Source: a virus. From it: DNA of 64,000 nt. Positions within the stretch are counted from its first letter, which is position 1, and every line of letters starts with the position of its first letter. The DNA is taken from IMG/VR virus record IMGVR_UViG_3300044712_002452, positions 1 to 64,000 of that record; one strand, 5' to 3'. A model generated the notes under the pieces. It searched no databases and had not been told where the DNA came from. It worked only from the letters and a program-made list of their open reading frames with translations. Both the position numbers and the translations under genes were made by a program. This document shows, piece by piece, positions 1 to 8,167 of this stretch.

Positions 1-1
1 T

Positions 2-1126
2 GCAACTAAAACCCATCAACTGACTAAAAATCAGTTTGCGTTCTACGATTTCAATACTTGGGCCTTGGTGCCTACAGCCGAAGCTACTCAAGCCCAACAC
101 CCGTTGGTTCGTTTGGTAGCGGGTAATCCCCACACCGTTGATGTGTTGGGTGACGGTTTTAACGGTGGTCTGAAAGAGTCCATCAAAAGCCAGGGTATCA
201 ATCCGGCTTATATTCACCGTATTTGGAAGGTGAAAGCTCGTGGTGCAAAAAACAACATCATTCGCGTAGGTTACGATGGCGTAACTGATGCTACGGCGCC
301 TCAGTTCGTAAAAGACCGTTCTTATCATCTGCGGGTAGACGCTAAAGGTACGCCCGTTATGAGCAGCCTGTTGCGTAACCTGTATGTGGATGCCATCGCT
401 TACACAGGTTGTGCCGGTGCGGTAGCAGGTGAATTGAAAGACCCTGTAACGGTGATGTTGCAGTGGGCCAAAGAATTGAGTGAGCATCCTTACTTTAAAC
501 ACTTTGTTACCGTTCAGGTAAAATCCAAAGTGGGAGCGGCTGCGGAAACCGTAATCAACCCGGCAACGTACACTGAAGAAAAAGATCAAGCGGATATTCC
601 CGCCATCAAAGCTTCTTTGACCATCACCGGAGCTTATACGGATACCACTTTCAGTCGGTATTCTTTCGATCGCAATGATCGTTATTTGACCGAGCCTGTG
701 TACCTGTACGCTTCTTTGCGTGATGAAACCGGTGGTATCTGTCAGTTCGATTCAATCAAAGTAACGGAAGTGCAAGCAGCCCGTATTGCTCAAGGTAGCG
801 GCGGTAAAGTATTGCGTGACGTGATTTTGCACAATGAATATCTGGCAGAGCGTTGGAGCGAAGACGCCCGGGTGCGTGAAGCCGGCGACATTGATGCTAT
901 CACGCTTGATTATGTGAACCAAGCCGGTACGTATGATACCTTCAACATCCTGCATTCGGTTCCCCGCAAAGGAAACCCTTCCAGTGTGTTAGATAGCGAT
1001 CAGTATCACCTTCAAATTGTAACTCCTGCAGGAACCGATTTGAGTGATCTGGAAGCTTGGTTGACTTCTTACGTGGGTGCGCGCGGAATCGTAATTGAAG
1101 ATTTGAGCGGAGATGTGGCAGCTTAA
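2..1126 (+). CDS. Putative major capsid protein, 5'-truncated by the window edge
   Basis: The frame is open from the first base, so the start lies upstream; 374 codons are visible, ending in TAA. I do not recognise a diagnostic motif. The call rests on context: it precedes the appendage, ring, muzzle, cargo and RNA polymerase genes in the order expected for crAss-like phages, it is followed at once by a strong intrinsic terminator as expected for a very abundant product, and the length is compatible with the roughly 500-residue HK97-fold capsid proteins of this group. The protein is soluble, without signal peptide or membrane segment, and is rich in beta-type segments (for example around DTFNILHSVPRKGN near its end). 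It could instead be another abundant head protein such as an auxiliary capsid protein. Confidence 0.55.
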   Translation, partial: ATKTHQLTKNQFAFYDFNTWALVPTAEATQAQHPLVRLVAGNPHTVDVLGDGFNGGLKESIKSQGINPAYIHRIWKVKARGAKNNIIRVGYDGVTDATAPQFVKDRSYHLRVDAKGTPVMSSLLRNLYVDAIAYTGCAGAVAGELKDPVTVMLQWAKELSEHPYFKHFVTVQVKSKVGAAAETVINPATYTEEKDQADIPAIKASLTITGAYTDTTFSRYSFDRNDRYLTEPVYLYASLRDETGGICQFDSIKVTEVQAARIAQGSGGKVLRDVILHNEYLAERWSEDARVREAGDIDAITLDYVNQAGTYDTFNILHSVPRKGNPSSVLDSDQYHLQIVTPAGTDLSDLEAWLTSYVGARGIVIEDLSGDVAA

Positions 1127-1149
1127 TTAAGCCTTATCCTATGAAATAC

Positions 1150-1183
1150 AAAGAGAGCATTATCAAGATGCTCTCTTTTTTTT
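1150..1183 (+). terminator. Intrinsic terminator after the putative capsid gene
   Basis: An 11-bp perfect stem (AAAGAGAGCAT with ATGCTCTCTTT) closes a 7-nt loop and runs into eight T residues. It lies 23 bases after the stop of the capsid-like gene and would separate that transcript from the genes that follow. Confidence 0.9.
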
Positions 1184-1238
1184 ATTGGTCAAACGTTCAT
1201 TATGGCGTATATTCTTAATAAGAATCAATGCTTTATTT

Positions 1239-1676
1239 ATGGATTTTCAAACAATGTTATCTGGATTTAAAAGCTTTTTCGAGAAGTTTTTTCCAGATAC
1301 AAAATCCATGGATCCGACATATAAATCGTATCAAGATTTAGAAAATCGAAAGTTCAAATATGTCGATGGTTTTTTAACCTGGATTGGAAAAACGCAGACT
1401 GAAGTTGAGAAGATGCAGGCGATTAACGCGCTGATGAAAAACACCGTGCCGCCTTACGAAAAAGTCTTTGTGTATGATGTCAACAAAAATTTGGTCGAGA
1501 TCAATTTGGTTAAAGACGGTGAAATCATTTATGCACAAACCTTTGTTTGGCTCAATGGTAAGATCCAGCAAATTACCATCACGGACATTGTTGAAAATTT
1601 CAGCTATCAAAAAAGCTTTGAATACGATTTAAACGGATCGATTGTAAGCATTCAAGTAGAAAAAACAAATTTGTAA
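1239..1676 (+). CDS. Hypothetical protein, 145 aa
   Basis: Not recognised. A soluble protein with an amphipathic, Phe-rich N-terminus (MDFQTMLSGFKSFFEKFF) followed by a mixed domain with a beta-rich second half. The frame is open further upstream to a TTG at 1185, but that extension overlaps the end of the terminator and its leader, so the ATG at 1239 is preferred; ATG 1254 is also possible. A GCGTATATTC element about 30 bases upstream resembles the promoter-like boxes seen elsewhere in this window. The next gene starts 3 bases after its stop, so the two are probably co-transcribed. Position next to the capsid gene suggests a head or head-completion role, but nothing in the sequence proves it. 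Confidence 0.6.
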   Translation: MDFQTMLSGFKSFFEKFFPDTKSMDPTYKSYQDLENRKFKYVDGFLTWIGKTQTEVEKMQAINALMKNTVPPYEKVFVYDVNKNLVEINLVKDGEIIYAQTFVWLNGKIQQITITDIVENFSYQKSFEYDLNGSIVSIQVEKTNL

Positions 1677-1679
1677 TCA

Positions 1680-4280
1680 TTGGCAACGTTCACCATTACA
1701 GGAAACCAAAATATTGATGCCCTTACCGGTAAAACCGGAGGGGATACCTACAATATAAACGGGGGTGTATTGACCATTGATCAGCATTCCCGTTTTGGAT
1801 TGAATAATGCCAATACGTCGGCTACGGCGGCTACCTCTATGGGAGCTATTACTATTTCGGCGACTTTGGGGGGAACCGTCAATATTGACGCTCGGTTTGT
1901 GCGTTTGATTCCTTTTAATGGGGGAACGGGTACGATTCCTACGTTGAATTCATCCGTCACCCAGGGATTGGCTTCTGGTTCATTGGTATGCGTTTACTCA
2001 TCTCTTACAGCTGCTCCTTTAGTAAATGGTGCGGCCATGCCCGCGACCGGGTGGATTCTAATCAAAGGTTGGAGCGGATTTGCTTTTGCTGCAGGGGCTT
2101 TAACGCTCTCAGGGGTTACGGCTAATGCTACCGGACCCGATACGGTTGGTTTTTTAGAAATCCTGGGCGATGAAAGTGCAACGGCTACATTGAATCGATT
2201 GGGATCCATGAATATGTATGGAGCTTGGTATGAACTCGGTACAACCAATGGTGCGGCCGGTCAAACTTTTCAAGTGCCCAATCATGGAACTTTGCGGCAT
2301 ATTGCCGGGGTTTTTATTGAGAAATCAGTGGGTAGCAATGATTTTGAATTTTATGAAAACGGAGGTACTTCAGTTACTTCTGGTACCACCGTCGCTACGG
2401 GAACGGAAGCCGCTAGAGGTAAAGTGGTTTGGATTAGTAACACGGGTTTGGTTACGATCGGTAATTCAGGCGGTACAGGTTTAAACGGCTATGTGCCGAT
2501 TTCAGGGTTAAAAGTAGTGGTACCCAATATTTTTCTTTGTAACTGTACAACGGCTGCGCGAAATGCGGTAGTAATACCCAATGCTACAATTGCCAACCGA
2601 TATGATTTTACTACCACCGGCGGTGGTGTGTTTACGGCAGACAAAGTAAACTTTGAATGGTATCCTTCTTTTACCCAGGCGTATTCGATTGGTTTAACCA
2701 ATTGCGGGATCATCGATTCTTTGTTGCTCAGTGAGATTGCATCCCCTATGACTTTTTCTAAAGTGGGGGTAGGAAACAAGCCAACCACGGCATTAGTGGT
2801 CGCTCCACTGAATATGTCTTTGTGTTTTGCCGGCGGAACTTTTTCAGATTGTGTTTTTCAACGGGTGGCGACTACGGCCAACAGTACGACGGCATCTATA
2901 CTTTCGGATATTGATGGGTTTACCTTTACAAATTGTCGTTTTAAATACAATGCGTTAAGGGCGCATACCGGACCGGTAACCATCACCGCTACACGGGTAA
3001 ATAATAGCAATTTCAACAACTGTACGCTAATAGATGGTTCGATCAACTTGGTTACATGCGCAAATGTCAATGTAAATAACTTAATTTACATTAATGGCAT
3101 TGTAGGTACCACGGGTACAGCTAACCCCCTTTCAGCGATTAACATATCATCCAGTTGTGTCAATGTTAAAGTAGATGGGATGACTTTGCCGGTCACCAAT
3201 AATCACCCCTATACCTCATTGGTATCCATTAACGCCGCCGGGTGCACTAATATCAAAGTTCGGAACATTGCTACCCGGGTAGCGCCTTTGAATTTAGGTT
3301 CGGCAAACGCCTGCGGTTTGGCTATAGTTTTAGCCACCGGTGCTGCGGCCAACAATGTCAAATTGCAACGGATTTACGTTTCCAATACCCGTACCGGTGT
3401 TTGGACAGCGGATAACTCTTCGACCAATATCACTATTGAAAACGTATATGGGGATTATGCGGATGCTGCGGATGTAACCCCTACATTAAATACGGTAGTA
3501 AAAGGATATGGGGGAACACGGGCGCTAACGGCTCAAACCGGCGTATACGGTACTCATTTTGAAGATTATTTTACTTCTGCAACGGCTGGCCGATTGACTT
3601 GGTTGATGAATGAGCCTACCACATTAACCGCTTCTCAGGTAATACTGGCCGGCGGTGCGGCTTTTACTTCAGCGGGGGGCTTGTACATGCCTACCATTGG
3701 ACAAACTGTCGAATTCACCCATCCTTATTTTATCAAAGGGCATACCGGATTTCAGAATAGTGCTTTGGTGATGGCAGGTGGAACGGTGGGTAACTATCGA
3801 TTCAGGTACCAAATAGACAAAGGTTCCGGATTTGGAGATTGGAGCGCTTCTGATAGAACGGCGGCTCAGCTAGGTACACTACTCAATGCCGAAACCAGTA
3901 TCGATCCGGCCATTGGATTCAGGTTGAAATTAGAAGTGAAAACGGTTACTACCAATACCACGGCCATCACTTCGCTCTATGCGTTAACCACTTCTACGGC
4001 AGCAGCCCAGGATAATCAATATCCCTTAGACACCAATACCCTTCAATTAACCGGATTGATTGCGGGTTCAGATGTAGTCGTTCGCTTATCCGGTACAGAA
4101 GTTGTAATTGCCAGCGTCGATCAAGAACCCAGTTCAAATTGGACTTATACGTATTCGGGAGAACAAACGGTGGACATCGGTATCATTAAAACCGGTTATT
4201 ATCCGTATTATTTAAGAGGGGTTTCTTTGATTGCTCAAAATTCCGTTTTACCCATTCAACAAACAGTAGACTTACCATAA
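1680..4280 (+). CDS. Virion appendage protein with beta-helix-like central region, 866 aa
   Basis: Starts at TTG 1680, directly after the preceding stop; the N-terminus MATFTITGNQNIDALTG followed by TYNINGGVLTI is typical of a recurring class of phage structural proteins, which supports this start. The central part (about residues 230-640) is built of short repeats rich in Asn, Thr, Val and Gly of the type NxxFxNCxxxxxxIxxxxxxNVNVNNL, the pattern of a right-handed parallel beta-helix as in tailspikes and head fibres. The last 200 residues look like a separate beta-sandwich region (EFTHPYFIKGHTGF, TYTYSGEQTVDIGI). No signal peptide, no membrane segment and no catalytic motif that I can assign. 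Probable role: head fibre or tailspike-like adhesin. It is followed 12 bases later by another structural-type gene. Confidence 0.7.
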   Translation: MATFTITGNQNIDALTGKTGGDTYNINGGVLTIDQHSRFGLNNANTSATAATSMGAITISATLGGTVNIDARFVRLIPFNGGTGTIPTLNSSVTQGLASGSLVCVYSSLTAAPLVNGAAMPATGWILIKGWSGFAFAAGALTLSGVTANATGPDTVGFLEILGDESATATLNRLGSMNMYGAWYELGTTNGAAGQTFQVPNHGTLRHIAGVFIEKSVGSNDFEFYENGGTSVTSGTTVATGTEAARGKVVWISNTGLVTIGNSGGTGLNGYVPISGLKVVVPNIFLCNCTTAARNAVVIPNATIANRYDFTTTGGGVFTADKVNFEWYPSFTQAYSIGLTNCGIIDSLLLSEIASPMTFSKVGVGNKPTTALVVAPLNMSLCFAGGTFSDCVFQRVATTANSTTASILSDIDGFTFTNCRFKYNALRAHTGPVTITATRVNNSNFNNCTLIDGSINLVTCANVNVNNLIYINGIVGTTGTANPLSAINISSSCVNVKVDGMTLPVTNNHPYTSLVSINAAGCTNIKVRNIATRVAPLNLGSANACGLAIVLATGAAANNVKLQRIYVSNTRTGVWTADNSSTNITIENVYGDYADAADVTPTLNTVVKGYGGTRALTAQTGVYGTHFEDYFTSATAGRLTWLMNEPTTLTASQVILAGGAAFTSAGGLYMPTIGQTVEFTHPYFIKGHTGFQNSALVMAGGTVGNYRFRYQIDKGSGFGDWSASDRTAAQLGTLLNAETSIDPAIGFRLKLEVKTVTTNTTAITSLYALTTSTAAAQDNQYPLDTNTLQLTGLIAGSDVVVRLSGTEVVIASVDQEPSSNWTYTYSGEQTVDIGIIKTGYYPYYLRGVSLIAQNSVLPIQQTVDLP

Positions 4281-4291
4281 AATAAACAGCC

Positions 4292-5647
4292 ATGCCAAAA
4301 ATTGTAGACCCTAACTTATTAAACGTAGGCGTAGAAATATCCTTAGACCCGGTTGCTAAGACCTTCACTTTAAATGAAGCTGGAAACATGATCGCTAAAG
4401 ATGGCGTGTCAGGAAAAGCCCTTTGGTTAAAATTCAATCAGTTGTGGGCAACGGCTACTTATCAACCTTATGATTTTCCTATGAATAAGATTGATAACCG
4501 TTCAGGTCAGTATGTATTTGGTAAAGATCCCAATGGTAAGTTTACGGGATGGGCGCCGGCCAATGACGCCACTCGAAATATGATTCGGGATGCAGGATGG
4601 GAAGAGTATGACGGAGCTGGGGTGCTTACCCGCGTGTACGTAGGGGTTGTAGTTGGTTCGAATGCGCCGGCCGGTACGCAGTTTTTTTATCAAAAAGCTT
4701 CGGGTGGACCCGCTATTGATTTCGTATTTACGGATTCACCCAACCAGGCGGTACAGGTGTATGGAAATGCCACCAACGGAAACTTTGATACCCGATCCTA
4801 TTTTAAAGTATTCCTTCGTCGGTACAATTACACTTTTGATAGCAAGGTATTGGGGGATATCTTTGAAACCGGTACAGGTCCTTACAAGATTTCTTTTGGT
4901 ATGAGTACGGCTGCTGAAACCAAAGTGTCAGCTAATGACGCGACGGTGGCGGCCAACGTGCCTTATACCAATGTAAGCATCACTTATTTTGGATCTAACC
5001 AAAACAAAACGATTGGATCGGGTTCATATCCTTTTAGAGTAGTAATCGACAATACGACCGCCAACGCCACCCTGGAACAGATTTACACTAAAATCCAGTA
5101 TCAGCTTCGTCAAAATGCGGATATTGACGCCGGTGCGGGTACAGTAACCGGAAAGACAGCGGATTCACTTTGTTATTTTGTAGGGGATACTTTATACACA
5201 ACTTTGGGAGTGTTTATTGAAGGGGTACTTCCTGCAGATTTGAACCGGGTAGTCTTTCTTGATCAAAACGGGGTATCTCGGCAATATCCATTTGCTTCTG
5301 CCGGAAATATCAACGTAAACGCAATTTTGCAACAAGGAGGTACCGGGTATTACCGAATGTACTTCAAAACCTTACCTGGGGGTAGTAATGATTATGGTGA
5401 AGGGGGAGCGATCACCGTAAAAGATAAAGACGGAGTGGATATCACCGGTGTAATCACAGGTGCTTCGATTGGGTTTACTTTTGATTACGATGGTAATGTG
5501 CAAGGCGGTAGAACCGCCGCGCAAGACGCGGAAGTAGTGGTAGTAGCGGGTAACGCCGGCGTATCAAAACCGGCTGTGGCTGAAGGATTGATTACTAAAT
5601 CAAAAGGTATTACCATAACGCTCAACGCCGAGCAAGATTTGGCGTAA
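4292..5647 (+). CDS. Structural-type protein, 451 aa
   Basis: ATG start preceded by an A-rich leader. The protein begins MPKIVDPNLLNVGVEISLDP, is rich in Gly, Ala, Thr and Asn and is predicted by eye to be almost all beta: repeated FTDSPNQAVQVYGNA, YFGSNQNKTIGSG and VVVVAGNAGVSKPAV-type strands. No catalytic motif or signal peptide is visible. It sits between the beta-helix protein and a FDGP-type protein, all on one strand with short gaps, so a shared late operon for capsid decoration or tail appendages is likely. I do not recognise the family; head fibre, collar or baseplate-type component are all possible. Confidence 0.65.
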   Translation: MPKIVDPNLLNVGVEISLDPVAKTFTLNEAGNMIAKDGVSGKALWLKFNQLWATATYQPYDFPMNKIDNRSGQYVFGKDPNGKFTGWAPANDATRNMIRDAGWEEYDGAGVLTRVYVGVVVGSNAPAGTQFFYQKASGGPAIDFVFTDSPNQAVQVYGNATNGNFDTRSYFKVFLRRYNYTFDSKVLGDIFETGTGPYKISFGMSTAAETKVSANDATVAANVPYTNVSITYFGSNQNKTIGSGSYPFRVVIDNTTANATLEQIYTKIQYQLRQNADIDAGAGTVTGKTADSLCYFVGDTLYTTLGVFIEGVLPADLNRVVFLDQNGVSRQYPFASAGNINVNAILQQGGTGYYRMYFKTLPGGSNDYGEGGAITVKDKDGVDITGVITGASIGFTFDYDGNVQGGRTAAQDAEVVVVAGNAGVSKPAVAEGLITKSKGITITLNAEQDLA

Positions 5648-5667
5648 TTTTATATTAATCCGTATCC

Positions 5668-6189
5668 ATGGCATTTATTTTTGACGGCCCATCTCGAATC
5701 ATCAGTTTAACTCCCGGAACAACGGAGTTAGACTTGATTGCTTTATGGGATGCTTGGATGATCTGGTTACTGACGGATGATAATTCCAAATATCCGTTTG
5801 CTTTAAAACAATCAGGCGGAGAAATCATTGATTTGGCCCAAGGTATTAAAATTCCCATTTATCTGTTCTTGCAAAACAACTGGATGATAAGACCCCAAGA
5901 AGCCAATCACACACTCACCGTTTTTGGGGGAATTTTAATTGGTCCTGACGGGCAAGATCCGTTTATCGATACATTGGGCACTTTTCGGGTTAATACCCGT
6001 TATTCACAACCGGTACAAGCCATTGCGGTAGCTACGGGCGGTAGCGGCGGCACGTCGGTAAATGCCGGCATACAAGTATGGAATAAAAACTTGTCGGATC
6101 CTTCAGCCGATAATACTTACGGGGCTTTGGTTAAAAACCTACCTGAACTCATTGCGCAGCTTCAAGGATTGGTTTCTTCAACATTATAA
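5668..6189 (+). CDS. Phage virion protein of the FDGP...PGTTE type, 173 aa
   Basis: The N-terminus (MAFIFDGPSRIISLTPGTTE, then a D-x-x-x-L-W-D-A-W segment) matches a small beta-rich protein I recall from many phages of diverse hosts, usually next to fibre or head-fibre genes. The middle has the expected pattern YPFALKQSGGEIIDLAQGIKI then a Phe-Leu-Gln-Asn-Asn-Trp segment, and the C-terminus ends in a short helix (LPELIAQLQGLV) after a Gly-Ser linker, which looks like a trimerisation or docking tail. Function in the family is not established to my knowledge; a structural role is inferred from context. Confidence 0.65.
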   Translation: MAFIFDGPSRIISLTPGTTELDLIALWDAWMIWLLTDDNSKYPFALKQSGGEIIDLAQGIKIPIYLFLQNNWMIRPQEANHTLTVFGGILIGPDGQDPFIDTLGTFRVNTRYSQPVQAIAVATGGSGGTSVNAGIQVWNKNLSDPSADNTYGALVKNLPELIAQLQGLVSSTL

Positions 6190-6252
6190 TTTTATGGTTT
6201 TCACTCGATTATTCACTATATTATAAGTGAACCTTTTTTGAAAGAAACCTAT

Positions 6253-6786
6253 ATGCGCCATCAGTTATCCTGTGAAATTCTAACCACTTCTAACAGTCGT
6301 CTATTAAGGGTAGAAGACACCAGCATTTATGCGGTGGGTTTACCGCGCGAATGCATGCGGTTGGAGATTTTGGTGCCAGGATATACAGAGTTTGTAAAAA
6401 TTGATGTGACCCCAGGATTTCGATTGAATTTAACCAGTTGCGATTTGGGTATTCAAACGGTGGGTTGTAATGATTCCACGCAGGATCTGCCCGATGGTTT
6501 ATACATCATCCGTTTTTCTTGTGCGCCCAATGACCGCGTTTTTGTAGAATATCATCATTTGCGTACCACCCTGGCTTTACAGGATTGGGATAGCGCTATT
6601 TCGCTTTACAAACTCAATTTGCGGGATGAGCAAAGTTTTAAAGTGGCTATTCGCAACATGATGATAATTCGGGGATATATCTATGCAGCCGTGGCTAAGG
6701 TTCAAGAATCGCATCAAACCGAAGATGGATTGGAATTGCTTTGGTATGCGATGAAAAAAATTCAGAAGATTTTAAAGTCTTGTTGA
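6253..6786 (+). CDS. Hypothetical protein, 177 aa
   Basis: Not recognised. ATG 6253 is chosen over the in-frame TTG at 6238 because an A-rich stretch precedes it. Layout: a beta-rich N-terminal half (residues 1-100: MRHQLSCEILTTSNSRLLRVED, then LPDGLYIIRFSCAP), then a mostly helical second half containing VAIRNMMIIRGYIYAAVAKVQ and a basic tail ending KILKSC. Five Cys residues are spread without a clear metal-binding pattern. The gene is followed after one base by a zinc-ribbon-like gene, so the two are likely translated together. Probably a minor virion or assembly protein of this phage group. Confidence 0.55.
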   Translation: MRHQLSCEILTTSNSRLLRVEDTSIYAVGLPRECMRLEILVPGYTEFVKIDVTPGFRLNLTSCDLGIQTVGCNDSTQDLPDGLYIIRFSCAPNDRVFVEYHHLRTTLALQDWDSAISLYKLNLRDEQSFKVAIRNMMIIRGYIYAAVAKVQESHQTEDGLELLWYAMKKIQKILKSC

Positions 6787-6787
6787 T

Positions 6788-7012
6788 ATGAGTGTTTACA
6801 AGTGTCCAAATTGTAAAACAGAGATCACTTGTCAGTGTGAAATTAAGACAGCCAGCGATGGTAAAACCTGTTGTACGGCTTGTTTTTTACGCTATGAGCT
6901 GGGTTTAGCTGGTCACCCTGTAACCGCTACCCCTATTGATGTACGCACGTTGCCGGCTCCGGACGACCAGCAATTAACACTTGAACAGCGAATTCGAATG
7001 AAACTAATATGA
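6788..7012 (+). CDS. Small zinc-ribbon-like protein, 74 aa
   Basis: Four Cys pairs stand out: CPNC at residues 6-9, then CQC at about 15-17, then CC and CTAC at about 28-33. Spacing of CPxC and C-C-x2-C pairs is that of a treble-clef or zinc-ribbon fold binding one or two zinc ions. The C-terminal 35 residues are plain and charged. The stop overlaps the next start (ATGA at 7009), indicating translational coupling with another small Cys-containing protein. Role unknown; candidates are a regulator or an assembly factor. Confidence 0.6.
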   Translation: MSVYKCPNCKTEITCQCEIKTASDGKTCCTACFLRYELGLAGHPVTATPIDVRTLPAPDDQQLTLEQRIRMKLI

Positions 7013-7299
7013 GTATTTGCACGCTTTGTGTCAATCAGGCACTTCAATACGATTCTTCAGGTGTTCAGGCTCCGGCTTCTGGACACGCAGACGCGTGTAT
7101 GCTGCACGATCATATGATCTGGAAACGGTATGGTGTCAAGGAAGGAGATTTGGAAGATTTGGACGCGGCGCTCTATACGCTGGAAAAACGGATGAATGTT
7201 GAAATCTCTTGGGAGCATTTGGATGCTACCGAATGTGATGAAGGAATTGGTTGTATGGTAATCGATGATAATTTTTTAGTGGATGATGACGGTTTGTAG
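7009..7299 (+). CDS. Small acidic Cys/His protein, 96 aa
   Basis: Not recognised. Starts with CTLC (residues 4-7) and has further Cys and His residues (HADACMLHDH, about 26-35), which with the N-terminal pair could form one zinc site. The remainder is strongly acidic, with LEDLDAALYTLEKRM as a predicted helix and a D/E-rich end. Overlaps the previous gene by four bases. The stop codon and the last codons form half of a dyad (7293-7317) that precedes the next gene. Confidence 0.5.
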   Translation: MSICTLCVNQALQYDSSGVQAPASGHADACMLHDHMIWKRYGVKEGDLEDLDAALYTLEKRMNVEISWEHLDATECDEGIGCMVIDDNFLVDDDGL

Positions 7300-7340
7300 A
7301 AAAATTTAATCTACAAATTGAAAATAATTGTTTTAATTTT
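7293..7340 (+). promoter_or_regulatory. Dyad TTTGTAGA-N9-TCTACAAA with an AT-rich promoter-like box
   Basis: Perfect 8-bp inverted repeat at 7293-7300 and 7310-7317, followed by GAAAATAATTGTTTTAATTTTATG running into the next start. The sequence TTAATCTACAA recurs at 38494 and 59916, each time followed by an AAATAA(T) stretch and a TAnnTT-type box. This suggests a promoter with a regulator site. It is a pattern observation only. Confidence 0.35.
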
Positions 7341-7667
7341 ATGTCTAAATCAACTGTTATGACACGTAAACCAGGATGGACCGACAAAGAAAACGCCGGG
7401 TATGTACTCATCACCCCGCTTGTACCGATTTTGTTTGCCTTACTTTTTTGGGCTGAATTTGTAAAACTGGCAAGCACGCGCGTAGAATTCATATTGCTCG
7501 CAGCGTTGCTTTTTGCTCTCAATTTATTTCTATGTGTTTTCACCATAATAATGCGTGAAACATTGCAGAAAAATGTGCTTTTTTACAGTGCTGCCGTAGC
7601 TGCCGTAGCTTGTTCAATTTGGATCGGTACTTGGTGTGCGCAACTTAGATGGGCTATTGTCGTATGA
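7341..7667 (+). CDS. Small integral membrane protein, three TM segments, 108 aa
   Basis: Hydrophobic stretches at about residues 20-42, 48-70 and 78-100, with a basic N-terminus (MSKSTVMTRKPGW) predicted to stay inside. ATG 7341 is used; ATG 7359 is an alternative. It overlaps the next membrane-protein gene by four bases (ATGA), so the pair is coupled. Small multi-TM proteins beside structural genes in phages are often holins or antiholins, but there is no endolysin next to this pair and a holin-like gene occurs at 17.5 kb, so I keep the call neutral. Confidence 0.6.
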   Translation: MSKSTVMTRKPGWTDKENAGYVLITPLVPILFALLFWAEFVKLASTRVEFILLAALLFALNLFLCVFTIIMRETLQKNVLFYSAAVAAVACSIWIGTWCAQLRWAIVV

Positions 7668-8086
7668 GCAGCATACCCATTTTTTTCCGTTGGGAGCTTT
7701 TAATCGCAGTGGCGTATGTATTAGAAGCGCGTTTGGAAGTGTATGTGATTAAATTAAAAAATCCCAACCTTCCAAACTATCCGCTTTTGAATAAGCAAGA
7801 GCATGCTTGGTCACTGGTGCATGCCGTATTCATTGCCTGTATGGTGGCTTACGGAAGCGGTTTATGGGTTTTGCTTCCGTCGTTGCTATTATCGCGCAGG
7901 CTGTTTTTTGATTATATGCTCAAAGTGTTTCGAGAGCGACCCTTGCAGCGCATTGAAGGGAATGGGTGGTTTGATAATCAGGCGCGCCGCATTTTCGGAA
8001 TTCAAAATGGCGGTTTATGGGAATTGCTGACGGTATTGATTTTGAAGTTTGGATACCTGATAGCCGTCCATAAGTATTTGATGTAG
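7664..8086 (+). CDS. Membrane protein, 140 aa
   Basis: Start taken at the ATG that overlaps the preceding TGA (ATGA, 7664); an in-frame ATG 15 bases upstream is less likely. Hydrophobic segments at about residues 8-20, 49-78 and 117-137 flank a basic, Arg-rich cytoplasmic-looking loop (LSRRLFFDYMLKVFRERPLQR). No known domain recognised. Likely works with the upstream three-TM protein. It ends shortly before a strong hairpin that closes this gene group. Confidence 0.55.
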   Translation: MSSIPIFFRWELLIAVAYVLEARLEVYVIKLKNPNLPNYPLLNKQEHAWSLVHAVFIACMVAYGSGLWVLLPSLLLSRRLFFDYMLKVFRERPLQRIEGNGWFDNQARRIFGIQNGGLWELLTVLILKFGYLIAVHKYLM

Positions 8087-8106
8087 AGCGAGTTCCACGT
8101 GAAATT

Positions 8107-8138
8107 AAACCCGGTATTATGAAAGTGGTACCGGGTTT
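8107..8138 (+). terminator. Hairpin, probable terminator before the exported-protein genes
   Basis: Perfect 10-bp stem (AAACCCGGTA with TACCGGGTTT) with a 12-nt loop. The T tract is only four bases, so termination may be partial. It separates the membrane-protein pair from the run of genes with signal peptides. Confidence 0.6.
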
Positions 8139-8167
8139 TGACTAATATCCTTTTTTATCCTTATCCT

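Noticed and set aside
6205-6240. Small inverted repeat TCACT/AGTGA followed by six T residues as a terminator
   Set aside because: A 5-bp AT-rich stem is too weak to call; it may just be AT-rich leader sequence.
8138-8167. Alternative starts upstream of the first exported fibre gene
   Set aside because: They would place residues in front of a perfect signal peptide and overlap the hairpin at 8107-8138.
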